Positions 1 through 6,955 are shown, numbered from the stretch's first letter. The stretch: 10,877 nucleotides of DNA from Clostridia bacterium (GCA_017457465.1 JAFTHJ010000022.1:1-10877), one strand, 5' to 3'. The notes: generated by a model not told the origin, from the letters alone. Translations and numbers: made by a program.

Positions 1-234
1 AAGGTTGATGCTAACATCACTCCTATTGGATATGTTCCCAACGCAGAGGATATCAACATTGAGGGACTTGAGAATGTTACTCTTGACACTATCAAGGAGC
101 TTCTCACAGTAGATAAGGCTTCGTGGCTCGAGGATGTAGCTAACATCAAGGAATTCTACGCACAGGTTGGCGACAGAGTTCCCCAGGCTATGTACGACGA
201 GCTTGCGGCTCTTGAAGCAAGACTCAAAGCGTAA
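1..234 (+). CDS. pckG: Phosphoenolpyruvate carboxykinase (GTP), C-terminal fragment
   Basis: The first 77 codons are open in frame 1 and end in TAA at 232-234; the start and the catalytic core lie left of the window. The tail pattern (a TIKELLTVDK segment, then WLEDVANIKEFY, then a closing acidic/alanine helix) is what I recognise as the C-terminus of GTP-dependent PEP carboxykinase rather than the ATP type. The full enzyme interconverts oxaloacetate plus GTP with PEP, CO2 and GDP in the cytoplasm. In fermentative anaerobes it often runs in the CO2-fixing direction toward oxaloacetate and succinate. No P-loop or metal-binding residue falls in the visible part, so the call rests on C-terminal similarity recalled from the family. 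A strong hairpin follows 15 nt after the stop, so this is the last gene of its transcript. An unrelated protein with a similar tail is possible but unlikely. Confidence 0.8.
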   Translation, partial: KVDANITPIGYVPNAEDINIEGLENVTLDTIKELLTVDKASWLEDVANIKEFYAQVGDRVPQAMYDELAALEARLKA

Positions 235-249
235 ATCTTATTATAAACA

Positions 250-283
250 AAACACTCCACAGAAATTTTTCTGTGGAGTGTTT
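250..283 (+). terminator. Rho-independent terminator of pckG
   Basis: A perfect 16-bp inverted repeat (250-265 with 268-283, two-base TT spacer, so the real loop is larger) sits 15 nt after the pckG stop. Its outer arms are A-rich on the left and T-rich on the right, followed by a short ATTT tail. It should work on the plus strand. Its symmetry means it may also stop residual minus-strand transcription from mscL. Confidence 0.85.
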
Positions 284-289
284 ATTTGA

Positions 290-323
290 AAAGAGAGGAA
301 AACCAAACGGCTTTCCTCTCTTT
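290..323 (-). terminator. Rho-independent terminator of mscL
   Basis: A 12-bp stem (290-301 with 312-323) has a short inner CC/GG pairing across an A/C mismatch. It lies 6 nt beyond the mscL stop codon. Read on the minus strand, the right arm ends in a run of four T. It forms a back-to-back pair with the pckG hairpin at 250-283, so these convergent genes each have their own terminator within about 75 bp. Confidence 0.75.
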
Positions 324-329
324 GTTAAT

Positions 330-923
330 TCAGGCATTTTTATTAAGAATGTCGCGTATTTCCTTGAGAAGGTCCTCTGTAGTGGGATTAGCAAGTCTTT
401 CAAGTCTTGCTTTTTCTTCAGCAGCCTTTTTGGCTTCTTCTGCTTTTCTTGCTTTTTCAGCGTAGAATGCAGCTACAGCAGCTTTGTCGGAACGCTTGAT
501 ACCGAGCTTCTTCATTTCCTTCTTGTCTTCCTTGAAAGCGATGTCGTCAGCCATCTCTGCGGCAAATTCCTTGCGCTCCTCTTTTATCTTGTTTACTATC
601 TTAACGAAAGTGAAGAGAACCAGAGCAATAAGGAAGAAGTTGATAACCGCGTTTATGAATGCACCCCAATCTATGTATATCGACTGTGTTAGGTCCATAA
701 GACCGTCCTCGCCCTTTACCTCTTTAAGTACTGTATAAACCTCGCTGAGCGAATCCGCACCAAAGATCATAGCAAGTATCCAGTTGATAACGGGCTTAAG
801 AATGTTGTTGCTGAGTGCGTTTACAATAGCCGTAAAAGAACTACCGACGATAACACCGACAGCCATATCCACGATATTACCGCGCATAATAAATGTTTTA
901 AATTCTCCAACAATTTTTTTCAT
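330..923 (-). CDS. mscL: Large-conductance mechanosensitive channel with long C-terminal extension
   Basis: MscL is a homopentameric membrane channel that opens under membrane tension and releases solutes during hypo-osmotic shock. The N-terminus has the typical amphipathic helix and first transmembrane segment (FIMRGNIVDMAVGVIVGSSF, residues 11-30, with TM1 to about 45), a periplasmic loop, and TM2 at about 84-112. The last 18 residues (PTTEDLLKEIRDILNKNA, 180-197) match the usual C-terminal helix. Between TM2 and that helix lies an unusually long Lys/Glu/Ala-rich stretch (about 114-179), making the protein 197 residues where 130-150 is usual. It is probably a cytoplasmic coiled coil. The start ATG at 923 is preceded by AAAGGAG (929-935, spacing 5). 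It follows the DUF1846 gene by 55 bp on the same strand, with no clear terminator or promoter between them, so co-transcription is possible. Confidence 0.95.
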   Translation of the reverse strand: MKKIVGEFKTFIMRGNIVDMAVGVIVGSSFTAIVNALSNNILKPVINWILAMIFGADSLSEVYTVLKEVKGEDGLMDLTQSIYIDWGAFINAVINFFLIALVLFTFVKIVNKIKEERKEFAAEMADDIAFKEDKKEMKKLGIKRSDKAAVAAFYAEKARKAEEAKKAAEEKARLERLANPTTEDLLKEIRDILNKNA

Positions 924-978
924 AAGAACTCCTTTGTTTTTTATTTTATTGTGTCAAAATTGTTTTTCTGAAATAGAA

Positions 979-2463
979 TTATTTGTGATAGAGCTTCTTT
1001 GTCTGATATATCGGTTCACAGGTAAGATTAATACCAAGCTTACGGTATATATCCTTGTCGACATTAGAAACTATAACACTTGTGTGAGCCTCACACCCAC
1101 GAAGCTTGGGGAGCTGCTCCATAGCGAGAGCCGCCATAGGATTAGTAGTTGCCGAAATTGCCAAGGCTATGAGAATTTCGTCGGCGTGAAGTCTGGGGTT
1201 GTGGTTTCCAAGAATCTGTGTTTTCAAATCTTGAACAGGCTCAACTACCACTGGAGGAATAAGAAGAAATTCATCGTTTATTCCACCGAGCTTTTTAAGG
1301 GCGTTGAGGAGAGCTGCCGCCGATGCGCCGAGAAGGGAAGATGTCTTTCCCGTAACGATAGAGCCGTCGGGGAGCTGGATTGCCGTTGCGGGAGCGCCTG
1401 TGTCTGCCGCTTTCTTCAGCGATCTTGCTACGACCTCTCTGAAGGAGGTGTCGATTCCCGCTTGATTCATTATAAGCTCTGCCTTGAATACCTCGTCGGA
1501 ATTAGCAAGACCTTTTTTCTTTTTGCAAAGGGCGTCATAATATCTTCTGACTATTTCCATCTTTGAGGCATCACAAGTAACCTCATCATCGATAATACAG
1601 TTACCCGCCATATTAACACCCATATCCGTGGGGGACTTATAGGGGCATTCGCCGTATATCTTTTCAAACATTGCGCGAAGAACAGGGAATATCTCAATAT
1701 CTCTGTTGTAGTTAACCGCCTTTATTCCGTACGCGTCGAGGTGGAAGGGGTCTATCATATTGACATCATTGAGGTCGACTGTTGCCGCCTCATACGCAAC
1801 GTTTACAGGGTGCTTAAGGGGAAGATTCCAGATAGGGAATGTTTCATACTTTGCGTATCCCGCCTTGATACCTCTTTTATTATCGTGATAGAGCTGCGAG
1901 AGACAGGTTGCCATCTTGCCGCTTCCCGGACCGGGGGCGGTTACAACGACGAGCGAACGTGTTGTCTCGATGTAATCATTCTTACCGTAGCCCTGCTCAC
2001 TCACTATATGCTTGATATTTGTGGGATATCCCTCAATGGGATAGTGCTTGTATACCTTGACACCGAGGTTCTTGAGACGCGTTATAAATTTATCAGCCGC
2101 GGGCTGCTGTGTGTAATGAGTAAGGACAACACCGCTGACACAAAGACCTATGTCGTTGAAGGCATCGATCATTCTTATAGCGTCGAGGTCGTAGGATATT
2201 CCAAGGTCGCCGCGAATCTTATTCTGCGCGATAGCTACCGCCGACACTACGATGATTACCTCTGCTTCGTCCTTTAGGTTCATAAGCATTTTTATTTTAC
2301 TGTCGGGCTTAAAGCCGGGGAGGACTCGGGACGCGTGATAATCGTCAAAAAGCTTACCTCCGAATTCAAGATAAAGCTTACCTCCAAAGCCCGAAATTCT
2401 CTCGAGAATTTTTTCGGACTGAAGTTTTATGTACTTGTCATTATCAAATCCTATTTTAGACAT
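979..2463 (-). CDS. DUF1846 / UPF0371 family protein
   Basis: This 494-residue protein matches the DUF1846 (UPF0371) family, found mainly in Firmicutes; a structure exists for a streptococcal member, but I know of no established function. The opening segment (IGFDNDKYIKLQSEKILERI) and the segment VVVTAPGPGSGKMATCLSQL (172-191) are the parts I recognise. The latter holds a P-loop-like GPGSGK (178-183) after a hydrophobic strand, which hints at phosphate or nucleotide binding; this is inference, as no clear Walker B was identified. There is no signal peptide or membrane segment, so it should be cytoplasmic. The length is normal for the family. The ATG at 2463 has GAGGTGAT upstream (GAGG at 2471-2474, spacing 7) and a good sigma-A-like promoter at 2523-2551. 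mscL follows after 55 bp; the functional link is unknown. Confidence 0.9.
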   Translation of the reverse strand: MSKIGFDNDKYIKLQSEKILERISGFGGKLYLEFGGKLFDDYHASRVLPGFKPDSKIKMLMNLKDEAEVIIVVSAVAIAQNKIRGDLGISYDLDAIRMIDAFNDIGLCVSGVVLTHYTQQPAADKFITRLKNLGVKVYKHYPIEGYPTNIKHIVSEQGYGKNDYIETTRSLVVVTAPGPGSGKMATCLSQLYHDNKRGIKAGYAKYETFPIWNLPLKHPVNVAYEAATVDLNDVNMIDPFHLDAYGIKAVNYNRDIEIFPVLRAMFEKIYGECPYKSPTDMGVNMAGNCIIDDEVTCDASKMEIVRRYYDALCKKKKGLANSDEVFKAELIMNQAGIDTSFREVVARSLKKAADTGAPATAIQLPDGSIVTGKTSSLLGASAAALLNALKKLGGINDEFLLIPPVVVEPVQDLKTQILGNHNPRLHADEILIALAISATTNPMAALAMEQLPKLRGCEAHTSVIVSNVDKDIYRKLGINLTCEPIYQTKKLYHK

Positions 2464-2522
2464 TTTATCACCTCGGCGTAATTTTTTAGATTCTGATTTT
2501 TGAAAACAAACAACATATATAT

Positions 2523-2551
2523 ATTTTAATACATTTTACGATAATATTCAA
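2523..2551 (-). promoter_or_regulatory. Sigma-A-type promoter for the DUF1846 gene
   Basis: On the minus strand TTGAAT (2546-2551) and TAAAAT (2523-2528) are separated by exactly 17 bp. The -35 matches consensus at 4 of 6 positions and the -10 at 5 of 6. Initiation near 2516 would give a leader of about 50 nt. The whole region is AT-rich, so chance matches are more likely than usual. Confidence 0.55.
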
Positions 2552-2588
2552 GATTAAATTTAATAAAAATAAAAATAATTATAAAATT

Positions 2589-2617
2589 TTGCGTATAAAG
2601 TTCATTATTGTCATAAT
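2589..2617 (+). promoter_or_regulatory. Possible sigma-A-type promoter for the cysteine-rich gene
   Basis: TTGCGT (2589-2594) and CATAAT (2612-2617) are spaced by 17 bp on the plus strand. The -10 matches at 5 of 6 positions, while the -35 shares only TTG. A start near 2624 would give a leader of about 65 nt containing a small hairpin. It diverges from the DUF1846 promoter at 2523-2551. Confidence 0.4.
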
Positions 2618-2639
2618 TTGTTACGAAGCATATTCTGTT

Positions 2640-2680
2640 AAAGGAGCGAATTACTTGCTCCGGCTAATTTTATGAGGAGG
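2640..2680 (+). promoter_or_regulatory. Leader with two Shine-Dalgarno-like sites, short hairpin and possible 6-codon upstream ORF
   Basis: Before the main ribosome binding site GAGGAGG (2674-2680, 9 nt from the ATG at 2690) there is a second SD-like AAAGGAG at 2640-2646. GGAGC (2643-2647) can pair with GCTCC (2657-2661). Eight bases after the first SD a TTG at 2655 opens a six-codon frame ending in TGA at 2673-2675, which overlaps the main SD. This could be a translated leader coupled to the downstream gene, or chance. Conservation is unknown. Confidence 0.25.
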
Positions 2681-2689
2681 AAATGAGAT

Positions 2690-3535
2690 ATGGCAGATAA
2701 TAAATATTCGTGCTGTAATTCCCAGGGAAATAACGGCTCACGCTCGGAAATGGTTTGTATTGAGACAAACCGAATTCTTGATTCCTGCCGAGACAGAGAC
2801 TGTTTTGAGGACGTAAAGGTGCTTCTGACTGACTTTGGAAACGATGTTATATCGCGTACGACCAATATCAGGGCAAGAAACGCTTGTATCGCGTGGACAT
2901 ACATTGGAATAGATCCCGTCAGATTCAACAGAGGCTTCTATTCGGTGACAATTAAATTCTATGTTAAGATTACCTTTGAAGCTTGTATGAGCGGCGGAAG
3001 AAGTCAGGAATTTGACGGAATTGCCGTGCTGGAGAAAAAGGTTATTCTTTACGGAAGCGAAAGTAATGTAAGTATATTCAAGAGCAACCCCGATTCTTCG
3101 GATTACTGTAACGTACCCGAACCTTGCTGCTCGACCAAAAACGTTCCTATCGCAATAGTGGAGGTTGTTGATCCGATAATTCTGAACACAAAGGTTCGTG
3201 AGGCTAACGACAATTGCGGATGCTGCTGTTGCTGCTGCGACGATATTCCCGAATATGTTGCTGCGGGAGTATCGGGAACTCTCAACGATAACGGTGATGA
3301 CAGATATATCACAGTATCGCTCGGAATATTCTCGGTCGTAAGAATAGTACGCCCCGCACAGTATCTTATCAACGCTACCGAATACTGCGTTCCCGACAAG
3401 GAATGTGTGGCGGCAGAAGAAGACAATCCTTGCAGTCTGTTCAGGTCAATGGATTTTCCGACTGCGGAATTTTGTCCCCCCGGATACACCTATCGCGAAA
3501 GAGGTGACAAGGGCGGAAAGTGCGGGTGTCAGTAA
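2690..3535 (+). CDS. Cysteine-rich conserved clostridial protein of unknown function
   Basis: This is a 281-residue soluble protein with 23 cysteines (about 8%) and no signal peptide or membrane segment. Cysteines occur in the N-terminal tail (C8, C9, C23, C33, C38), a CNVPEPCC group (140-147), a C-G-C6 cluster (176-183), scattered sites at 233-262, and a terminal CGCQ. Between them lie beta-rich segments such as RGFYSVTIKFYVKITFEACM (81-100) and KKVILYGSESNVSIF (116-130). From memory these resemble a widespread uncharacterised clostridial family. The cysteines suggest metal binding or disulphide cross-linking; a spore-associated role is a guess. The ATG at 2690 has a strong GAGGAGG 9 nt upstream. 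The gene is monocistronic, divergent from DUF1846, and ends at a strong terminator shared with clpX. No catalytic motif is visible. Confidence 0.85.
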   Translation: MADNKYSCCNSQGNNGSRSEMVCIETNRILDSCRDRDCFEDVKVLLTDFGNDVISRTTNIRARNACIAWTYIGIDPVRFNRGFYSVTIKFYVKITFEACMSGGRSQEFDGIAVLEKKVILYGSESNVSIFKSNPDSSDYCNVPEPCCSTKNVPIAIVEVVDPIILNTKVREANDNCGCCCCCCDDIPEYVAAGVSGTLNDNGDDRYITVSLGIFSVVRIVRPAQYLINATEYCVPDKECVAAEEDNPCSLFRSMDFPTAEFCPPGYTYRERGDKGGKCGCQ

Positions 3536-3548
3536 GTTAAATTCACTT

Positions 3549-3589
3549 AAATCAATAGGCTATCGCTAATTGCGATAGCCTATTGATTT
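3549..3589. terminator. Bidirectional terminator between the cysteine-rich gene and clpX
   Basis: A perfect 18-bp inverted repeat (3549-3566 with 3572-3589) has a 5-nt loop. It has T-rich flanks on the plus side (TTTTATT from 3587) and an A-T run on the minus side. It lies 13 nt after the stop of the plus-strand gene, and its outer edge touches the last base of the minus-strand clpX stop codon. It should end transcription of both convergent genes. Confidence 0.9.
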
Positions 3590-4920
3590 TATTCAAGCTC
3601 TCCTGAAATCTTTGGCTCGGAAACTAACAGCTCCTTGCGCACGATTATAGGTTCGGCAATACCGTTGACACAGTCTTCCGTAATCTTTACCTCTACAATA
3701 TCCTGTTGTGAGGGGATATCGTACATAATATTCATCATAAGGCGTTCCATAATGGAGCGAAGTCCACGTGCGCCTGTGTTACGCTTGATAGCGAGAGCCG
3801 CAATGGCACGGAGTGCCTCATCGGTGAATTTAAGTTCAACGCCGTCCATCTCAAACATCTTGAGATATTGCTTGATAAGTGAGCTCTTCGGCTCGTTGAG
3901 AATTCTAACCAATGCTTCTTCGTCAAGGTCATTGAGAGAAACTATAACGGGAATACGTCCGACGAGCTCGGGGATAAGACCGAATTTTACGATATCGTGA
4001 GGCTCAACGTCCTTAAACACTCCCGCCTTGCGGCGTTCCTCTTTTTTAACAATGCTTCCGGAAAATCCGATAGTCTGATTACCCTGACGGCGTTCGATAA
4101 GCTTATCAAGTCCGTCAAAGGCTCCTCCGCATATAAAGAGAATGTTCTCGGTGTTTATCTGTATAAATTCCTGATTGGGATGCTTTCGTCCGCCCTGTGG
4201 AGGAACGTTAGCTACCGTGCCCTCAAGAATCTTCAAAAGCGCCTGTTGGACGCCTTCTCCCGATACGTCGCGGGTAATAGAGCGGTTTTCGCTCTTTCTC
4301 GCTATTTTATCTATCTCGTCAATATAAATGATTCCGCGTTCCGCAAGTTCGATATCATAATCCGCTGCTTGGATAAGGCGAAGAAGGATATTTTCAACGT
4401 CTTCGCCAACATATCCCGCCTCTGTGAGCGTTGTTGCGTCGGCAATCGCAAAGGGAACTTTGAGAGACTTCGCAAGTGTCTGCGCAAGATAGGTCTTTCC
4501 AACGCCCGTGGGGCCTATGAGAAGGACATTACTCTTGTGCAAGTCAACGTCTTCGGGAGTACTATCGTTGCGGTGCCTCTTTTCCTTTGCCTGTGCCTGA
4601 TTATAAAGTATACGCTTGTAATGATTGTATACCGCAACGGAGAGTGCTACCTTGGCATCGTCCTGTCCGATAACGTATTCATCAAGCGTCTGCTTTATTT
4701 CTCGGGGCTTGGGGAGGGAAGCTATGGTCATACCGTCAAGCTCGGAGACGTTTTCTGTATTTTCGTAAATAAGCTGTTCACAGGCGTCTACGCAAAAATC
4801 ACATATATAAATTCCTGTGGGGGAAGGAATCAGGAAATTTACCTGATTTTCCTTCCGCCCACAAAATGAACAATATCTTGAGCCTGCATATACACCGTCT
4901 TTTGTGTTATTGTTAGACAT
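3589..4920 (-). CDS. clpX: ATP-dependent Clp protease ATP-binding subunit ClpX
   Basis: ClpX is the hexameric AAA+ unfoldase that recognises tagged or misfolded substrates and threads them into ClpP. The 443-residue protein has every landmark. The N-terminal zinc domain has C17, C20, C40 and C43. Walker A is GPTGVGKT (136-143), the pore loop GYVG is at 169-172, and Walker B is IIYIDEID (D201, E202). The RKH loop is at 245-247 and the ClpP-docking IGF loop at 284-286. Sensor and C-terminal motifs (GLIPELVGRIP, NTGARGLR) are intact. I chose the ATG at 4920 because GAGAGG (4928-4933) sits 7 nt upstream; an in-frame TTG at 4935 would add five residues but has no proper site. The gene is 11 nt downstream of clpP in the tig-clpP-clpX operon. 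Confidence 0.98.
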   Translation of the reverse strand: MSNNNTKDGVYAGSRYCSFCGRKENQVNFLIPSPTGIYICDFCVDACEQLIYENTENVSELDGMTIASLPKPREIKQTLDEYVIGQDDAKVALSVAVYNHYKRILYNQAQAKEKRHRNDSTPEDVDLHKSNVLLIGPTGVGKTYLAQTLAKSLKVPFAIADATTLTEAGYVGEDVENILLRLIQAADYDIELAERGIIYIDEIDKIARKSENRSITRDVSGEGVQQALLKILEGTVANVPPQGGRKHPNQEFIQINTENILFICGGAFDGLDKLIERRQGNQTIGFSGSIVKKEERRKAGVFKDVEPHDIVKFGLIPELVGRIPVIVSLNDLDEEALVRILNEPKSSLIKQYLKMFEMDGVELKFTDEALRAIAALAIKRNTGARGLRSIMERLMMNIMYDIPSQQDIVEVKITEDCVNGIAEPIIVRKELLVSEPKISGELE

Positions 4921-4927
4921 CAAATAT

Positions 4928-4934
4928 CCTCTCA
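4928..4934 (-). promoter_or_regulatory. clpX ribosome binding site overlapping the clpP stop
   Basis: GAGAGG (4928-4933) is the only good Shine-Dalgarno for clpX, and it shares bases with the clpP TGA stop (4932-4934). Ribosomes ending clpP would therefore be placed at the clpX start, suggesting translational coupling and matched output of the two subunits. Confidence 0.7.
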
Positions 4935-5543
4935 AGCTCTTTTTTCAAATATTTTATCAATCAGTCCGTACTCAAGAGCCTGCTGCGCGGTCATAAAGTT
5001 GTCGCGCTCGGTATCTCTTGCTATCTCCTCGATGGATTTACCTGTGTTCTCGGCGAGTATACGGTTGAGGTTATCTCTCGTACGAAGGATAAGCTCCGCC
5101 TGAATCTTTATATCAGAAGCCTGACCTTTAGCTCCGCCAAGAGGCTGGTGTATCATAATCTCACTGTTTGGGAGCGCGATACGTTTGCCCTTGGTTCCCG
5201 CGGAAAGGAGAAAAGCTCCCATACTTGCCGCCATACCTATACAGATAGTGGATACGTCACACTTGATGTAATTCATTGTGTCGTAGATAGCCATTCCCGC
5301 GGTGACAGAGCCACCGGGACTGTTGATATAGAAATCAATATCTTTGTCGGGGTCCTGCGCTTCGAGGAAGAGCAGCTGCGCAACTACCAGAGAAGCAGTG
5401 GTATCGTTGACCTCGTCAGACAAAAAGATTATTCTGTCGTTGAGAAGCCGTGAAAAAATATCGTATGAGCGCTCACCCTTGGCAGTTTGCTCGACGACCA
5501 TAGGAACAAGAGCGTTGTACATGCCTTTGTCGTAGTTGAACAT
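4932..5543 (-). CDS. clpP: ATP-dependent Clp protease proteolytic subunit ClpP
   Basis: ClpP forms the two-ring tetradecameric serine protease chamber that partners with ClpX, and with ClpC or ClpA type unfoldases where present. The 203-residue protein is of normal length. It carries the catalytic triad S107 (in GMAASMGAFLL), H132 (in MIHQP) and D181 (in DTERDNFM), plus the oxyanion segment NSPGGSVTAG (74-83). The N-terminal part before the fold is short, so any propeptide is minimal. The ATG at 5543 follows GGAGG (5549-5553) by 5 nt; a TTG at 5555 in the same frame overlaps that site and is an unlikely start. It lies 35 nt downstream of tig and overlaps the clpX ribosome binding site at its 3' end. 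Confidence 0.98.
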   Translation of the reverse strand: MFNYDKGMYNALVPMVVEQTAKGERSYDIFSRLLNDRIIFLSDEVNDTTASLVVAQLLFLEAQDPDKDIDFYINSPGGSVTAGMAIYDTMNYIKCDVSTICIGMAASMGAFLLSAGTKGKRIALPNSEIMIHQPLGGAKGQASDIKIQAELILRTRDNLNRILAENTGKSIEEIARDTERDNFMTAQQALEYGLIDKIFEKRA

Positions 5544-5578
5544 AAAAACCTCCAAAAATAATTGTTTGTAAAAGGGGA

Positions 5579-6862
5579 TTACTTATTGGTAACAGCAGCC
5601 TTTTCCTTTACAAGGTCCATAGCCTTCTTAACCTTCATATCTGCCGCAATAGCGTCAGCGTCGATACTTGCCTTAACCTGATCAAGCTCAACACCGTAAG
5701 CCTCTGCGATGGACTTGTATTCATTTTCGATATCCTCTTCGGATGCTTCAACCTTCTCAAGCTCGGCAATCTTCTCAAGAGCGAGTCTTGCCTTTACCTG
5801 ACGCTCTGCCTGGGGTCTCATCTGCGCACGGAGAGTGTCAAGGTCAAGTCCTGTATACTTGAAGTAGGTCTTGAGGTCAAGTCCCTGCATACGGAGTCTG
5901 TTGTCATAGTCGCGAACGAAGTTCTCGGTCTCTGCTACGAACATAGGCTCGGGAATATCAGCCTCAAGCTTTTCTATAAGGGCATCCATAAGCTTTTCTT
6001 CAACAGCTCTGTCTGCTTCATTCTCGTGTCTCTTTTCGATTTTTGCCTTAACGTCAGCGCGATATTCAGCATATGTATCAAATTCGGAAACATCCTTTGC
6101 AAAATCATCGTCAAGCTCGGGAAGCTCAACCTTTGTTATAGCGTGTATCTTTACCTTGAATACAGCCTCTTTACCTGCGAGATCTGCTGCGTGATACTCG
6201 GTGGGGAATGTTACGTTAACGTCAAATTCCTCGTCTATGCTCTTACCCGCAACCTGCTCCTCAAAGCCGGGCATGAAAGAGCCTGAACCAAGCTTAAGAG
6301 CATAATCCGTGCCCTTGCCGCCCTCAAAAGCGACTCCGTCACAGAATCCCTCAAAGTCGATAACAGCGGTATCGCCCATCTCTGCGGGACGGTCATTTAC
6401 TTCGATTTCTCTGGAGTTTCTCTCTCTGATAAGCTCAATTTCCTTATCAACGTCCTCCTCGGTAACTTCCGCAATCTCTTTGTCAACCTCGATTCCAAGA
6501 TAATCCTTTACCTCGACTTCCGGCTTTACATAAACCTTTGCGGAAAGCACGAGACCGTTATCATCAAGAGAAACGATATCGAATTCGGGCTGACCGACAA
6601 CCTCGAGAGCGGACTCCTTAAGAGCCTCGGAATATGCGTCGGGAATAAGGTCATTGATTGCGTCCTCGTAGAAGATTCCTGCACCGTACATCTTTTCGAT
6701 GATAGCACGGGGAGCCTTTCCTTTTCTGAAGCCGGGAACATTGATGTTTTTAGCTTTCTTGCGGAAAACCTTTGTTACAGCTTCATCAAAAGTGGCTTTA
6801 TCTACAGAGAACTGCAGCTCATACCTGTTCTTTTCGATTACTTCAGATTTTGTTAAAGTCAT
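5579..6862 (-). CDS. tig: Trigger factor (ribosome-associated chaperone and prolyl isomerase)
   Basis: Trigger factor binds the ribosome at the exit tunnel, shields nascent chains and catalyses peptidyl-prolyl isomerisation. The 427-residue length is typical. The N-terminal ribosome-binding domain (about 1-110) has the signature GFRKGKAP (44-51). An FKBP-like domain (about 162-242) includes MGDTAVIDFEGFCDG and the GSGSFMPGFE segment. The rest is the helical C-terminal chaperone domain. The start is the ATG at 6862, preceded by GGAGG (6873-6877) at 10 nt. An upstream in-frame ATG at 6889 would put that SD inside the coding region and adds nothing conserved. It is the first gene of tig-clpP-clpX, with a near-consensus promoter upstream. 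No CIRCE or CtsR repeat is visible, so heat-shock control through HrcA or CtsR is not indicated. Confidence 0.98.
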   Translation of the reverse strand: MTLTKSEVIEKNRYELQFSVDKATFDEAVTKVFRKKAKNINVPGFRKGKAPRAIIEKMYGAGIFYEDAINDLIPDAYSEALKESALEVVGQPEFDIVSLDDNGLVLSAKVYVKPEVEVKDYLGIEVDKEIAEVTEEDVDKEIELIRERNSREIEVNDRPAEMGDTAVIDFEGFCDGVAFEGGKGTDYALKLGSGSFMPGFEEQVAGKSIDEEFDVNVTFPTEYHAADLAGKEAVFKVKIHAITKVELPELDDDFAKDVSEFDTYAEYRADVKAKIEKRHENEADRAVEEKLMDALIEKLEADIPEPMFVAETENFVRDYDNRLRMQGLDLKTYFKYTGLDLDTLRAQMRPQAERQVKARLALEKIAELEKVEASEEDIENEYKSIAEAYGVELDQVKASIDADAIAADMKVKKAMDLVKEKAAVTNK

Positions 6863-6915
6863 TTTGTTTAAACCTCCGGATTGTATCATTAATTATTTTT
6901 TTACATACATTGTAT

Positions 6916-6944
6916 ATTTTACTTTTTTTATCCTCATTTGTCAA
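6916..6944 (-). promoter_or_regulatory. Strong sigma-A promoter for tig-clpP-clpX
   Basis: On the minus strand a perfect TTGACA (6939-6944) is followed after 17 bp by TAAAAT (6916-6921, 5 of 6). Initiation near 6909 would give a leader of about 47 nt before the tig ATG at 6862. This is the best promoter match in the window and lies just after the terminator of the upstream phosphoesterase gene. Confidence 0.8.
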
Positions 6945-6955
6945 TATGATTTTAG

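Noticed and set aside
784..1566. 260-codon plus-strand open frame across mscL and the DUF1846 gene
   Set aside because: It is antisense to two recognisable proteins, crosses their intergenic gap, has no good SD, and its translation shows no coherent domain.
1741..2277. 178-codon plus-strand open frame opposite the DUF1846 gene
   Set aside because: Antisense shadow of a conserved coding frame with no ribosome binding site.
2593..2636. Sigma-E or sigma-K promoter before the cysteine-rich gene (CATAATTT, CATATTCT)
   Set aside because: Neither -10-like sequence has a -35 element at the required spacing, while a sigma-A-like pair with 17-bp spacing overlaps the first one.
3208..3240. TGC/TGT codon run as a trinucleotide repeat or expansion
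   Set aside because: It encodes the C-G-C6 cluster in frame with mixed TGC and TGT codons and is flanked by normal coding sequence; it is too short and impure to call a repeat tract.
3103..3489. 128-codon minus-strand open frame inside the cysteine-rich gene
   Set aside because: The plus-strand frame has a strong SD, a terminator and family-like segments; the minus-strand product is serine/glutamine-rich noise.
3997..4869. 290-codon plus-strand open frame opposite clpX
   Set aside because: It lies wholly antisense to an intact clpX with all motifs, and its translation is not protein-like for any family I know.
4921..4935. TTG start for clpX at 4935 adding five residues
   Set aside because: The ATG at 4920 has a well-spaced GAGAGG; the TTG would place that SD within the coding sequence and gives no conserved residues.
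5544..5555. TTG start for clpP at 5555
   Set aside because: It overlaps the GGAGG that serves the ATG at 5543.
6863..6889. Upstream ATG for tig at 6889
   Set aside because: It would put the GGAGG at 6873-6877 inside the gene, and trigger factor proteins begin at the residue encoded at 6862.
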